Shown: positions 26,375-35,485 of the stretch, piece by piece
How positions within the stretch are numbered: position 1 is the stretch's first letter
Layout: each line of letters starts with the position of its first letter
The notes under the pieces: generated by a model
What the model was told of the DNA's origin: nothing
What the model saw: only the letters and a program-made list of their open reading frames with translations
Database searches by the model: none
NCBI RefSeq assembly: GCF_900128945.1
Contig: NZ_FQUD01000006.1
Location: forward strand, 186,001 to 250,000
Direction: 5' to 3'
From: Chryseobacterium sp. OV279
GTDB lineage: Bacteria > Bacteroidota > Bacteroidia > Flavobacteriales > Weeksellaceae
DNA: 64,000 nucleotides
Program-made: the position numbers and the translations under genes

Positions 26375-27277
26375 TTATTTCCACTTGCTCCATTTATTCT
26401 CAGAATATTTGGGCGTAAAGATCATCATCAGCTGCTTAAGGTCATTGATGACAAGTCCTCCATTGTTTCCGGAATTGAAAACATTGAAAATTTCGTCACT
26501 TTTATTGTCTAAAAATAAATTGAAGTAATAAGACTGCTGGAATGAGTTTTCATACATTTTCAGCTGCATAAGTGCATCAAAGATTACTTTTTTTGCTGCG
26601 GTCTGATCCTGATTGAACAGATTATCCATGCCTGCTCTGTGATAGGTATACATCGTAGATCTTAATTGGCTCCAATTCGGATTGATGATCTCATTGATGA
26701 GTATGGTACGGCTTCGCGGCTCATTGATGACATTCCATCCTTCATAGTTCCTGTTCTGCGAATTTTGAGCAATCTGCTGCGCTTTTGAGAACCACTGTGT
26801 CCCTCCCATAGACTGGAAGCTGTCTGCATCATAGCCTAAGATCACATAAACATAAAAGCTGACTACATCAATCAGATTTTTTCCTGAAAACTGTCTTTCA
26901 TTAAATACAAGGTTTTCATTTTCCACATATTCAAATGCAAATCTTTTGTCCTGAAGATTGACTAATGGTGATTCATAGCTTGTATTATAAACCGGACGTA
27001 CTGCCTGAATCACAATACTTCCCTTGAATCGGTTTCCGTCTCTTTCAGCTATTACAACAGAGAAATTACACTTCACCTTTTCGAAGTTCTGAAGTTTTTT
27101 TCCGGTCCAGCTGGTATTGTTGATAAAGTCTCTAAGGCTTTTTTCCAGCGCTTTATAGGCTTGCTGGTTACTTCCTCCCAGCTGTTGGGCGTTGATCTGT
27201 ACTGTTGCAAGCAGTTCCTGGGAAAAACTCAGATTATATATAAAAAACAGCAAGAATAAGCTTATGATTTTTTTCAT
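26375..27277 (-). CDS. porD: PorD/DUF4835-type protein (T9SS-associated)
   Basis: This 300-residue exported protein starts with the signal peptide MKKIISLFLLFFIYNLSFSQ and matches DUF4835: ELLATVQINAQQL, WTGKKLQNFEKVKCNF, the FYVYVILGYDADSF block and the C-terminal SPKYSENKW-like end. Members of this family are called PorD and linked to type IX secretion in Bacteroidota. It is followed by recN and, upstream, by the inserted ELW gene on the other strand. Family assignment is good; its mechanistic role in T9SS is not clear from sequence. Confidence 0.85.
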   Translation of the reverse strand: MKKIISLFLLFFIYNLSFSQELLATVQINAQQLGGSNQQAYKALEKSLRDFINNTSWTGKKLQNFEKVKCNFSVVIAERDGNRFKGSIVIQAVRPVYNTSYESPLVNLQDKRFAFEYVENENLVFNERQFSGKNLIDVVSFYVYVILGYDADSFQSMGGTQWFSKAQQIAQNSQNRNYEGWNVINEPRSRTILINEIINPNWSQLRSTMYTYHRAGMDNLFNQDQTAAKKVIFDALMQLKMYENSFQQSYYFNLFLDNKSDEIFNVFNSGNNGGLVINDLKQLMMIFTPKYSENKWSKWK

Positions 27278-27670
27278 TATCTATTAAAAATTGAGAACGG
27301 AAATTTATTAAAATTATTCTTAGTACCCTAAAAATATCAGGAATTAATCTAAATCCGGATTAGCCATTGATTAGCAACAAAAATATTATAATAAATGCTA
27401 AAAGATAGAAAAAACAATTTTTTATTATTAAGATAGTTACACGAGTAAAGACAATTTCTAAAAACTCTATGTATGGTTTATTAAAATTGGAAAATAATAA
27501 ACTGATTTTTGTAATAATTTTTCAAACACATTTTCTATTTCACATATTTTTTCTCAATTTCGCCACATGAAAAAATACGTGAAATACATTGACAGAAATT
27601 AGATTTAAATTCAATTTTAACAATATTTCACCAACACTTTTTAAGCTAAGTACAATTATACACTTTAAAT
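27278..27670. other. AT-rich intergenic stretch before the ELW gene
   Basis: About 390 bases with no plausible open reading frame. Very AT-rich, with poly-A and poly-T blocks. It must hold the promoters of the divergent porD and ELW genes, but I cannot point to a convincing consensus box. Confidence 0.4.
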
Positions 27671-30439
27671 ATGAAAAAAAAACTAATTATCTTCATCATC
27701 TTATTAACAGGTTTACTTATAATTAAATCTCAAACCCCAATTAATGCTTATCTTAAAGAAACCAATTTTTTCCCTGGATCTGAACCTAGCGGATTATTAC
27801 AAGTGGGAAACAATTTGGTATTTGCAGCAAATACTGGTAACGGAAATGAACCACACAAGTATAATTTACAAACCCAAACGGCAGAAATCATAAAGAATAT
27901 TAATAGTGGCTCGGGGGACGGTATGCTCAAGAATGAATTCTACAAACTAGATAATAAAGTATATTATTTTGCATCTGATAACTCTAATCTCCAATTATGG
28001 TCTACTGACCTGATAACAAATTTAACCTCAAAAGTTAAAGATTTCAACATTTACTACTCTTCGTCCAATAATATTATTGCTAAAGTCCTAAATAATAAAC
28101 TGTATTTTGTATTCCAACAAAAGCTTTATGTAAGTGATGGTTCTACAGCCGGCACTTTTCAAATTAACAATGTGAATAGCATTGGAAATTACTTACAGGA
28201 AAGCAACGGGTATGTATTCTTTTTTGGTACTAACAATATATCCGGCAGAGAATTATGGAAAACAGATGGCACTATAGCTGGTACAACTGTTGTTAAAGAC
28301 ATTAATCCTGGTATTGATTCTTCCATTGAGTATGGTGAAAAGATGTATAATTTCAATAATAAGATTGTATTTATCGCCAGAGATAATAATTTTAATTTGG
28401 GGTTATGGAGTACGGATGGCAGTGATATTAATACTGTAAAGTTTTATACTTTAGGTAACAATTCAAATTTTTATAATTTTGATTTTGAAAATTACCATAG
28501 CCTCCTTTTCAAAGTAAACGGAGACTTATGGAAAACTGACGGAACAACTATAGGAACAAATCAGATATATAACAATATACCCAATATTAATAAACTTACT
28601 TATTTCAGAAATAAAACTTACATAGATACAGATACAGGCATATATCATGTTGACCAAAACGATCAGGTAAATACATTAAATAATGGTTCGGGTCCTATTC
28701 TTCAAACAATTGCTCCTAGTAACAATGGAAACTATTTAGCATTAAGAGAATATAACAACAATACTTCACAAATATATTTTTTTGATGGAACTAATCTATT
28801 ACAAACAAATATTAAATTCACGCCTGATAATAAATTCATTGAATATCAAAACAAGTTATTATTTTCCGGATATATTGATTCCTACATAGATTTTTATACC
28901 ACTTATAAAAATACTGAATTGTTTTCCTATAATCCCTCCAGCAATATTTCAAAAGTTGAAAAGGATTTGATCTACGCCGATCACGGAACTCCTCGTTTTT
29001 ATACAGAATTAAATGGAGAAGTATATTTTTTAGCTCGGGACGGCTCCTATTTTCAAGTTTACAAGATAGACTCCAATAGTAACATCGTAAAACTCAGCAC
29101 TGGTTTACAAGAATATTTGCCAGATAATATTGAGGGATATAATCCTGTTACTGTTTCAGGAAGTTTTCTTTACTTTCATGGCAATAATCTGATAAGAACT
29201 GATGCTGTAAATAATTCTACTCAACAAATTTCTCCGCCACTAAATGAAAAAATTTATGGTACTTATTCTTTAAATGATAATAAAATTCTGATTAAAACAT
29301 TCAATAGCTCTGAGAATTATATGAGAATTTGGAGCTTGGATAATAGCGCAACAAACTTCACTTTATTGGTGGAAAGACCTGTCAATAATATGCCTTCCGT
29401 AAATAATGTTGATAATGATTTTGTGAAAACTGATTCTGGTGTATATTTTAAAGTGATAAATAATTCCTCAACAGAAATTTGGAAATCTAATGGTACAATA
29501 GCTAATACAATTAAGATTACTGATTTATATAATTTTTATACATTTAATAGCTTTTTAGGCTTATTAAATAATAAAATATTCTTTTCTGATAATCCTAATA
29601 ATAGTTTCAGTAATACAAAACTTTATTATATTGATGAAACCGCTAATCTAGTGAGTTTTGTAAAAGATTCATATTATAATATAGATGGAAAGTCATTTAT
29701 TAAAAACAATAAATTATACTTCTTCTCCGGAACGAGTAATGGATTTATTACTGCACTGAACGTTACCGATGGAACATTACAAAATACCCAGACTATTACA
29801 CAAATTAATTCTGAAGGAGCTTATAATGTTAAAAAGTGTGGAAATTTTGCTTATTTTCTTGATTACCATCGTCAAAAATTATTCAGAACCGATGGAACAG
29901 CATCTGGTTCAGTTTTCATAACCACAGGAGCTCAAAGTTATTCTAAGCTCAATTGCATGAACAATGAAATATATGGACTAAATTCTTTACAAAAGATTTT
30001 TAAAACTAATGGAGATCCCGGAAATTATCAGGAGCTTAGTTTTACTATAAATAATCAGGTTTTGCAACAGCCAAATTATCTTTGGATGAAAAGTTTATAT
30101 ACTCATAATTCTAAAATTTATTTCAGCATAGATCAGTATAATAATCATGGTGAGGAACTTTTCATCACAGACCTTATAAACACTTTAGGAGTCCATGATG
30201 AGAATATGACTAATAGTGATAAAATATTGCTATATCCTAATCCTGCAAGTACCGAAGTTAATATTAAATTAAGCAATCAGGAAAGAATTATAAAAGTGAT
30301 GATATATGATGCTAATGGCAGACAAATTTCCACACATAATAGTCAGCTAATAAACATACAAAGCATACCTACAGGCATATACTTTTTAAACATTATTACA
30401 AATTTGAAAACATATAATAGTAAATTGATAAAGAAATAA
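27671..30439 (+). CDS. Secreted ELWxxDGT-repeat protein with T9SS sorting domain
   Basis: This 922-residue protein has a signal peptide (MKKKLIIFIILLTGLLIIKSQ) and repeats with the pattern ELWKTDGTxxGTTxVKDI, starting near residue 195 and recurring in looser forms (LWSTDGS, LWKTDGTTIGT, LFRTDGTASGS), probably beta-propeller blades. The end (LLYPNPASTEVNIKL to TYNSKLIKK) is a type A T9SS sorting domain. It is surface-exported; ligand or enzyme activity unknown. The gene is on the opposite strand inside an otherwise conserved core cluster and is visibly more AT-rich than its neighbours (Asn-, Lys-, Ile-rich), which suggests acquisition or fast drift. A very strong hairpin follows. Confidence 0.85.
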   Translation: MKKKLIIFIILLTGLLIIKSQTPINAYLKETNFFPGSEPSGLLQVGNNLVFAANTGNGNEPHKYNLQTQTAEIIKNINSGSGDGMLKNEFYKLDNKVYYFASDNSNLQLWSTDLITNLTSKVKDFNIYYSSSNNIIAKVLNNKLYFVFQQKLYVSDGSTAGTFQINNVNSIGNYLQESNGYVFFFGTNNISGRELWKTDGTIAGTTVVKDINPGIDSSIEYGEKMYNFNNKIVFIARDNNFNLGLWSTDGSDINTVKFYTLGNNSNFYNFDFENYHSLLFKVNGDLWKTDGTTIGTNQIYNNIPNINKLTYFRNKTYIDTDTGIYHVDQNDQVNTLNNGSGPILQTIAPSNNGNYLALREYNNNTSQIYFFDGTNLLQTNIKFTPDNKFIEYQNKLLFSGYIDSYIDFYTTYKNTELFSYNPSSNISKVEKDLIYADHGTPRFYTELNGEVYFLARDGSYFQVYKIDSNSNIVKLSTGLQEYLPDNIEGYNPVTVSGSFLYFHGNNLIRTDAVNNSTQQISPPLNEKIYGTYSLNDNKILIKTFNSSENYMRIWSLDNSATNFTLLVERPVNNMPSVNNVDNDFVKTDSGVYFKVINNSSTEIWKSNGTIANTIKITDLYNFYTFNSFLGLLNNKIFFSDNPNNSFSNTKLYYIDETANLVSFVKDSYYNIDGKSFIKNNKLYFFSGTSNGFITALNVTDGTLQNTQTITQINSEGAYNVKKCGNFAYFLDYHRQKLFRTDGTASGSVFITTGAQSYSKLNCMNNEIYGLNSLQKIFKTNGDPGNYQELSFTINNQVLQQPNYLWMKSLYTHNSKIYFSIDQYNNHGEELFITDLINTLGVHDENMTNSDKILLYPNPASTEVNIKLSNQERIIKVMIYDANGRQISTHNSQLINIQSIPTGIYFLNIITNLKTYNSKLIKK

Positions 30440-30455
30440 TTTATCATCAATATTT

Positions 30456-30507
30456 TATACAAATTTGGGGCGGCTTAACTGAAGTTAAGCCGCCCCAAAT
30501 TTGTATA
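30456..30507. terminator. 25-bp perfect hairpin after ELW gene
   Basis: Arms 30456-30480 and 30483-30507 are perfectly complementary around a GA centre (in RNA a TGAA loop), with a GC-rich middle GGGGCGGCTTAAC. It terminates the ELW gene; on the other strand it also faces the end of coaBC, 107 bases away. Stem length is unusual for a plain terminator, and it may be a mobile palindrome. Confidence 0.7.
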
Positions 30508-30613
30508 TACTTTCTTGATACCTCATATTGGTAATTAAGTCGTGTCTAAAAAATAGGATTCCTATTTGATATTTTTTTAATTATAGCTGAAAAACAGTAA
30601 GCTTAATCGAAAT

Positions 30614-31825
30614 TTACAATGATTGATTAAGTTGCATCTCAACAAAATCCAGAATATCTTTAGCAACTTCATCTTTGGATTTCAGGTCAAATTCCTGTTT
30701 TCCTGTTTTGGTAAATATCTTGATTTTATTGGTGTCGTTTTTAAAACCTGCTCCTTCGTCACGAAGGGAGTTCAGGACGATCATGTCAAGGTTTTTCTTC
30801 TCCAGCTTTCCTTTGGCATTTTCCTCTTCATTCTGGGTTTCCAGAGCAAATCCTACCAGAAACTGGTGGGTTTTCTTTTCACCCATGGTTTTAAGAATGT
30901 CAGGATTTTTCACCAGTTCGATGGTTAAATTATCATCATTCTTTTTAATCTTTTCTTTCGCAACCTCTTTTGGAGCGTAATCTGCCACTGCAGCGCTGGC
31001 AATACCAATATCCACACGGTCATAAAATTCAAAAACTTTATTCAGCATTTCTTTGGCGGAGGTTACTTTATGGAGTTCAATATTCTTATCATAGGTTGTC
31101 TGAGAGCTTGGTCCTGAGATCAGAATCACCTTAGCACCTCTTCTAGATGCTTCTTCCGCAAGAGAGAATCCCATTTTCCCTGAGGAATGATTCCCAATAA
31201 ATCTTACTGGATCAATAGCTTCATAAGTAGGACCCGCCGTAATCAGCACGGTTTTCCCCTCAAGGCTTTTGCTGTGATTTTGAGAAGCAAAGAATTGGTC
31301 AACGGTTTTGAAAATCGTCTCCGGTTCTGCCATCCTTCCCTGCCCGATCAGACCACTGGCCAGCTCACCACTTTCTGCAGGAATGATAAAATGTCCGTAA
31401 TCTTCTGCCATTTCAAGATTCTGTTTGGTGGAAGGATGCGCATACATATCAAGATCCATGGCAGGAGCGATAAATATGGGGCATTTCGCGGACATATAGG
31501 TGGCAATCAACAGATTATCACACATTCCGTGAATCATCTTGGCTAATGTATTGGCCGTGCACGGAGCAACGATGATGACGTCTGCCCAAAGGCCCATTTC
31601 CACATGACTGTTCCAGGTACCGTTATCACTATAAAAATCTGAATATACAGGCTTTTTTGAAAGCGTTGAAAGACTTAGTTTCGTTACAAACTGTTCCGCA
31701 TCGGGTGTCATAATCACCTGAACTTCGGCACCTTTTTTCACAAAATCCCGGATCAGGAAATGGATTTTATAGGCCGCAATTCCTCCAGAAACAGCGATAA
31801 GTATCTTTTTACCGGAAACACTCAT
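30614..31825 (-). CDS. coaBC: Bifunctional phosphopantothenoylcysteine decarboxylase/synthetase
   Basis: This 403-residue fusion makes 4'-phosphopantetheine for coenzyme A. The N-terminal CoaC flavoprotein part carries GGIAAYK, the active His in SHVEMGLWADVIIVAPCTANTLAK, and MHGMCDNLL-like and MDLDMYAHPS elements. The C-terminal CoaB part begins near residue 190 with ITAGPTYEAIDPVRFIGNHSSGKMG and binds CTP. Length agrees with Dfp/CoaBC. It follows rpoZ in the order normal for flavobacteria. Start ATG 31823-31825. Confidence 0.96.
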   Translation of the reverse strand: MSVSGKKILIAVSGGIAAYKIHFLIRDFVKKGAEVQVIMTPDAEQFVTKLSLSTLSKKPVYSDFYSDNGTWNSHVEMGLWADVIIVAPCTANTLAKMIHGMCDNLLIATYMSAKCPIFIAPAMDLDMYAHPSTKQNLEMAEDYGHFIIPAESGELASGLIGQGRMAEPETIFKTVDQFFASQNHSKSLEGKTVLITAGPTYEAIDPVRFIGNHSSGKMGFSLAEEASRRGAKVILISGPSSQTTYDKNIELHKVTSAKEMLNKVFEFYDRVDIGIASAAVADYAPKEVAKEKIKKNDDNLTIELVKNPDILKTMGEKKTHQFLVGFALETQNEEENAKGKLEKKNLDMIVLNSLRDEGAGFKNDTNKIKIFTKTGKQEFDLKSKDEVAKDILDFVEMQLNQSL

Positions 31826-31890
31826 TTAGTTTTAATTTTTGAAATACTAAATTACTTATTTTTTCGCACAAAGACGGGTACAAACAGACA

Positions 31891-31925
31891 AAGGTCATAA
31901 AAGAATTGAATTCCTTTATGACCTT
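31891..31925 (-). terminator. Hairpin between rpoZ and coaBC
   Basis: AAGGTCATAAA and TTTATGACCTT arms with an ATTC/GAAT inner part lie 24 bases past the rpoZ stop on the minus strand. T tract is weak, so it may attenuate rather than stop transcription into coaBC. Confidence 0.5.
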
Positions 31926-31948
31926 CATATGATTAAAAACAAAAATAA

Positions 31949-32272
31949 TTATTTTCTGTCTTCTGTCTTTCTGAAATAGATATCTTCATTCAGCCATTCT
32001 TCGATAGCAATAGAAGTAGGCTTAGGAAGTTTTTCGTAATGTTTAGAGATTTCAATCTGTTCTCTGTTTTCGAAAACTTCTTCCAATGTAGAATTGTGCA
32101 CAGCAAACTCGTCTAATTTATTGTGAAGCTCCGTACGGATCTCCGCGTTGATCTGCTCTGCTCTCTTTCCCATGATAACAATAGCTTCATAGATTGAACC
32201 TACTTTATCTTCAATCTTGTCTTTATCGTAAGTAATAGTATTTACTTCTGCTTTTGTATCTTTTACACTCAT
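31949..32272 (-). CDS. rpoZ: RNA polymerase omega subunit
   Basis: This 107-residue protein is the Bacteroidota-type omega subunit, which supports RNA polymerase assembly. The conserved core is DKIEDKVGSIYEAIVIMGKRAEQI with NAEIRTELHNKLDEF following, and a C-terminal ENREQIEISKHYEKLPKPTSIAIEEWL tail split by charged residues. It lies 41 bases after bamD in the same direction, as expected for the flavobacterial cluster. Confidence 0.93.
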   Translation of the reverse strand: MSVKDTKAEVNTITYDKDKIEDKVGSIYEAIVIMGKRAEQINAEIRTELHNKLDEFAVHNSTLEEVFENREQIEISKHYEKLPKPTSIAIEEWLNEDIYFRKTEDRK

Positions 32273-32313
32273 TTTGAGAAAATTATTTTATTTTAAGATG
32301 GCAAATTTACGAA

Positions 32314-33309
32314 TTATCTTTGGATTTTGAAAGTGGCCGCCGGAGGAGGGGTACTAAGTGCCGCACTGTCCCTCTGGATCTGCATTGCCTTCTTTTCGTT
32401 GCTGATCTGATCTTTGATCTGCTGCTCCGTTTTATTTTTTTCCGCCGTCTTTTCAGCCTCTTTTTTCTGTCTTGCCGTTAATGCTGCAATTCTTGCATCA
32501 TTTTGTTTTTTTACAACTGCAAAGTTGGTTTTTTCTTTTTCCAGTTTTCCTCTCAGATCTTCTGCTGTTTTGGAATATTCTGTATTCGGAAGTTCTTTTT
32601 CTACTAGTTTGGTGTAAGCCAAAGCGCTTTCTAAACGTTCCCCTTTAAGTTCATAGACCGATTTTGAAGCCAGTTCGTAACGGGATTTCATGATAAAATC
32701 ATAAATCTTCGGACGAAGTTTTGTACTTGGAAAATCTTCCAATACATTTTCTAAAGCCACGTTAGCCGCTTTATACTCCCCCATTTTGAAATACTGTCTT
32801 GCATTTTCATATGCTTTGAATTCTAATTTATAAGACAGTTCATCCACCAGCTGGCTGATATTTTTAGATCTCTCAGAATTAGGATAATTCGTCAGGAAGT
32901 CCTGAAGCTCATTGATCGCTGTTTCTGTTGTAGACTGGTCCAAATTATAATCCATAGAACCCTCATAGTAGCATAATGCAGACATATATGCAGCTTCTTC
33001 AGCTCTTGGGTCTTTCGGGAAGTTTACGGCAAAGTTTTTAAACTGGTGTCCTGCCAGTTTATAGCTTTTGTCATAGTAATTGGCATAAGCAGTATTAAAA
33101 CCTACGTTAGGAAAATCATCTGTTCCCGCTACAAGGTTAGTCAACCTGTCATATAGAGCCAATGCATTTTTCCACTTCTTTTTGGTAAAATTTTCATTCG
33201 CTGCCTTTAAGATTACATTCTTGTCAGCACTCTTCATTGCTCTTTCCTGCTGGCTTACGCATGAAGAAACAACTGCTACAGCAAAAAGACCTAAAATATA
33301 TTTTTTCAT
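32314..33309 (-). CDS. bamD: Outer membrane assembly lipoprotein BamD
   Basis: This 331-residue protein has a lipobox VVSSC (Cys at residue 17) and five TPR-like repeats (about residues 30-245), including YANYYDKSYKLAGHQFKNF and DPRAEEAAYMSALCYYEGS, characteristic of BamD. It helps the BAM complex insert beta-barrels. The C-terminus is a charged, coiled-coil region (KKQNDARIAALTARQKKEAE) that is longer than in enteric BamD (about 245), as common in flavobacteria. It is the first gene of the cluster running to recN. Confidence 0.93.
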   Translation of the reverse strand: MKKYILGLFAVAVVSSCVSQQERAMKSADKNVILKAANENFTKKKWKNALALYDRLTNLVAGTDDFPNVGFNTAYANYYDKSYKLAGHQFKNFAVNFPKDPRAEEAAYMSALCYYEGSMDYNLDQSTTETAINELQDFLTNYPNSERSKNISQLVDELSYKLEFKAYENARQYFKMGEYKAANVALENVLEDFPSTKLRPKIYDFIMKSRYELASKSVYELKGERLESALAYTKLVEKELPNTEYSKTAEDLRGKLEKEKTNFAVVKKQNDARIAALTARQKKEAEKTAEKNKTEQQIKDQISNEKKAMQIQRDSAALSTPPPAATFKIQR

Positions 33310-33412
33310 ATAAAAAATTCAACAGTTTTCGGATTCTACAGCCGATTTACTAATTTGCAAAAATATAACTTTTTTGTCAATAGATTTTTTTTTATGAATA
33401 TTTAACGTAAAT

Positions 33413-34042
33413 TTAGTCTGCAGCGTATCCCAAAATCGCAAAAACACTGAGTAAAAGATTCATTCTTACTTTTTTCTCCGCTTCTTTTGTATAAGCTTCC
33501 TCATTTTTACTCGGCACATACAGCTCGTAGAAGTTTTTATTACGGATGACAAATAAAGTAGAACCAATGATCATTGTAAGGATATCTTCAGGTTTGGGAG
33601 TAAAGGTAAATACGCCTGAAGCCACCCCTTTTTTAATGACATCGTCCAGCTTTTTTACAAACAGCTGATAGAAGTCCAGCAACTCGTCTTTTAAGTTTTC
33701 GGTATGTCTGAGTTCCTGGGTAACGAATCCGTGGAAATAATTGTATTTGAATAATTGGGAAACAATATATTTGATGATCTCTCTCAGCTGCATTTCAGGC
33801 TTGCCGTCCTTGATGGTATCTGCAAATTCTGAAAAGTTCTCTCTGGTCTTGAGTACCCGGTACTGATAGAGGTAAGACATCATTTTTTCTTTGGAACCAA
33901 AGTAGTAGGAAATCATGGCCACATTGATATTGGCCTTGGAACAGATATCTCTTACAGAAGTTCCCTCATACCCTTTTTTGGCAATAAGTTCCTCTGCAAT
34001 GTCCAGGATATGGATCTGTTTTTCCGTAAATTTTTTTCTCAT
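33413..34042 (-). CDS. TetR/AcrR-family regulator
   Basis: This 209-residue regulator has an N-terminal helix-turn-helix (about residues 9-55: ILDIAEELIAKKGYEGTSVRDICSKANINVAMISYYFGSKEKM), while the C-terminal ligand pocket is of unknown specificity. The open frame begins at GTG 34051, but ATG 34040-34042 is a better start. A palindrome TAAACGTTCGTTTA at 34086-34099 between this gene and the divergent tatD-like gene is a likely operator. It probably represses itself and perhaps its neighbour. Confidence 0.9.
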   Translation of the reverse strand: MRKKFTEKQIHILDIAEELIAKKGYEGTSVRDICSKANINVAMISYYFGSKEKMMSYLYQYRVLKTRENFSEFADTIKDGKPEMQLREIIKYIVSQLFKYNYFHGFVTQELRHTENLKDELLDFYQLFVKKLDDVIKKGVASGVFTFTPKPEDILTMIIGSTLFVIRNKNFYELYVPSKNEEAYTKEAEKKVRMNLLLSVFAILGYAAD

Positions 34043-34085
34043 GAAGTGCACTTTGAGTAAAGTTAAGAAATTTTTAACACAATTA

Positions 34086-34099
34086 TAAACGTTCGTTTA
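34086..34099. promoter_or_regulatory. Candidate TetR operator
   Basis: TAAACG-TT-CGTTTA is a six-base inverted repeat with a two-base centre in the 98-base divergent gap between the TetR gene and the tatD-like gene. Placement and symmetry suit a TetR-family site; binding is inferred. Confidence 0.45.
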
Positions 34100-34129
34100 A
34101 TAATTTTAAATTAATTTTCTGAATAATCG

Positions 34130-34137
34130 TACTTTTG
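34130..34137 (+). promoter_or_regulatory. -7-like box abutting the tatD-like start
   Basis: TACTTTTG matches TAnnTTTG and ends 3 bases before ATG 34141. If used, the mRNA would be leaderless or nearly so. No clear -33 TTG, so it could be chance. Confidence 0.35.
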
Positions 34138-34140
34138 TTA

Positions 34141-34767
34141 ATGGATTTTTTTGATTTTCACCACCATAAGAAGAATACAGTCTATGGGATTTACAATATA
34201 GACTTCGGTACGGTTCCCCCGGAATCTCCTTATTCTATAGGCATACATCCTAAAGACATCACCGTAGATTCTGTGGAGGACCAGTTCAGCTGGCTGGAAT
34301 CAAATATCACTGAAAACTGCCTGGCCATCGGAGAATGTGGACTCGACTCCATGGTTCAGATTCCACAAAAGATCCAGGAACAGATTTTTTTAAGACAAAT
34401 CCTTATTTCCAACGAGATCAAAAAACCACTGATTATTCACTGTGTAAGAAAATTTTACGAGGTGATTTCTTTTAAAAAGAAAGCTAAACAGGCCGTTATT
34501 ATTCATGGTTTTAACAAAAAGGAACGCATTGCGGAGGACCTGCTGAAAAATAATTTTTATTTGAGTTTTGGAAAAGCTGTTTTGTATCATTTATCTTTGC
34601 AGGAAATTGTAAGGAATACTCCCCTGGACAAAATGTTTTTAGAAACTGATAATGAATGCTTTAATATTGAAGAATTGTATTCAAAAGTTTCGGAGTTAAA
34701 GGGGATTTCTTTGGAACAACTGAACGAACAGATTTTAGAAAATTTAGACACGATAAAGAATGGATAA
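34141..34767 (+). CDS. TatD-family metal-dependent hydrolase
   Basis: This 208-residue protein is shorter than classical TatD (about 260) but keeps the metal-site residues: an N-terminal FDFHHH, Glu in GECGLD, His in IIHCVRK and IIHGFNK, and Asp in FLETDNE. TatD enzymes are DNases or other phosphohydrolases. The frame opens two codons earlier at TTG 34135; ATG 34141 is preferred. Its last 8 bases overlap tcdA, so translation is coupled, and rnpA follows with another overlap. The promoter box ends 3 bases upstream. Confidence 0.85.
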   Translation: MDFFDFHHHKKNTVYGIYNIDFGTVPPESPYSIGIHPKDITVDSVEDQFSWLESNITENCLAIGECGLDSMVQIPQKIQEQIFLRQILISNEIKKPLIIHCVRKFYEVISFKKKAKQAVIIHGFNKKERIAEDLLKNNFYLSFGKAVLYHLSLQEIVRNTPLDKMFLETDNECFNIEELYSKVSELKGISLEQLNEQILENLDTIKNG

Positions 34768-35485
34768 GTACTGGCTGGAGAGAACGGAGCTCCTGATGAA
34801 AGAAGAAGGACTGGAAAAGCTTAATAAGGCCAATGTCCTGGTTATAGGTTTAGGAGGCGTAGGTTCTTTCGCGGCAGAATTTTTGGCCAGAGCAGGTGTG
34901 GGACATATGACGATTGTAGATGGCGATACGGTAGACATCACGAACATCAACAGACAGCTTCCGGCATTGCGCTCGACGGTAGGACAGCATAAGGTAGAAG
35001 TGGTGGCAGAAAGGCTATTGGACATCAATCCGGATCTTAAATTAATTAAAATCAATGAATTCCTGAATCCGGAAAGAATGGACGAAGTGCTAGATTCTGA
35101 TAAGTTTAATTATATTTTAGACTGTATTGACAGCATTACGCCAAAACTGTCTTTAATTAAAGCCGCCAAAAGAAGAAAAATAAAACTGGTGAGCTCTATG
35201 GGAGCCGGCGGAAAAACAGATCCAAGCAAGGTCATGGTAAGAGACATCAGCAAAACGCAGAACTGTTTCCTTGCCAGACAAATCAGAAAAAGACTTAAAA
35301 AAGAAAATATCAATAAAGGTTTCAGATGTGTTTTCTCCAATGAACTTCAACAGGAGGAAAGTCTGAAGCTAACAGACGGGGCCAACTACAAAAGGTCTTT
35401 CTACGGCACTATCAGCTATATTCCTGCCATCTTCGGACTGTATGCAGCCGCTGAAGTGATTAATTATTTAGTGAAACAGGATTAA
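34760..35485 (+). CDS. tcdA: tRNA threonylcarbamoyladenosine dehydratase
   Basis: This 241-residue E1-like ATPase cyclises N6-threonylcarbamoyladenosine (t6A37) to ct6A in tRNA. It shows the nucleotide-binding motif VIGLGGVGSFAAEFLARAG (residues 29-47), the VDGDTVDITNINRQ block and LDCIDSITPK. It overlaps the tatD-like gene upstream by 8 bases, and its stop overlaps the ATG of rnpA (TAATG). Length agrees with TcdA/CsdL (about 250). Confidence 0.93.
   Translation: MDKYWLERTELLMKEEGLEKLNKANVLVIGLGGVGSFAAEFLARAGVGHMTIVDGDTVDITNINRQLPALRSTVGQHKVEVVAERLLDINPDLKLIKINEFLNPERMDEVLDSDKFNYILDCIDSITPKLSLIKAAKRRKIKLVSSMGAGGKTDPSKVMVRDISKTQNCFLARQIRKRLKKENINKGFRCVFSNELQQEESLKLTDGANYKRSFYGTISYIPAIFGLYAAAEVINYLVKQD

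Noticed and set aside
34141..34767. TatD-like gene as a truncated pseudogene
   Set aside because: It is about 50 residues shorter than classical TatD, but all metal-site residues are visible and the frame is coupled to tcdA.
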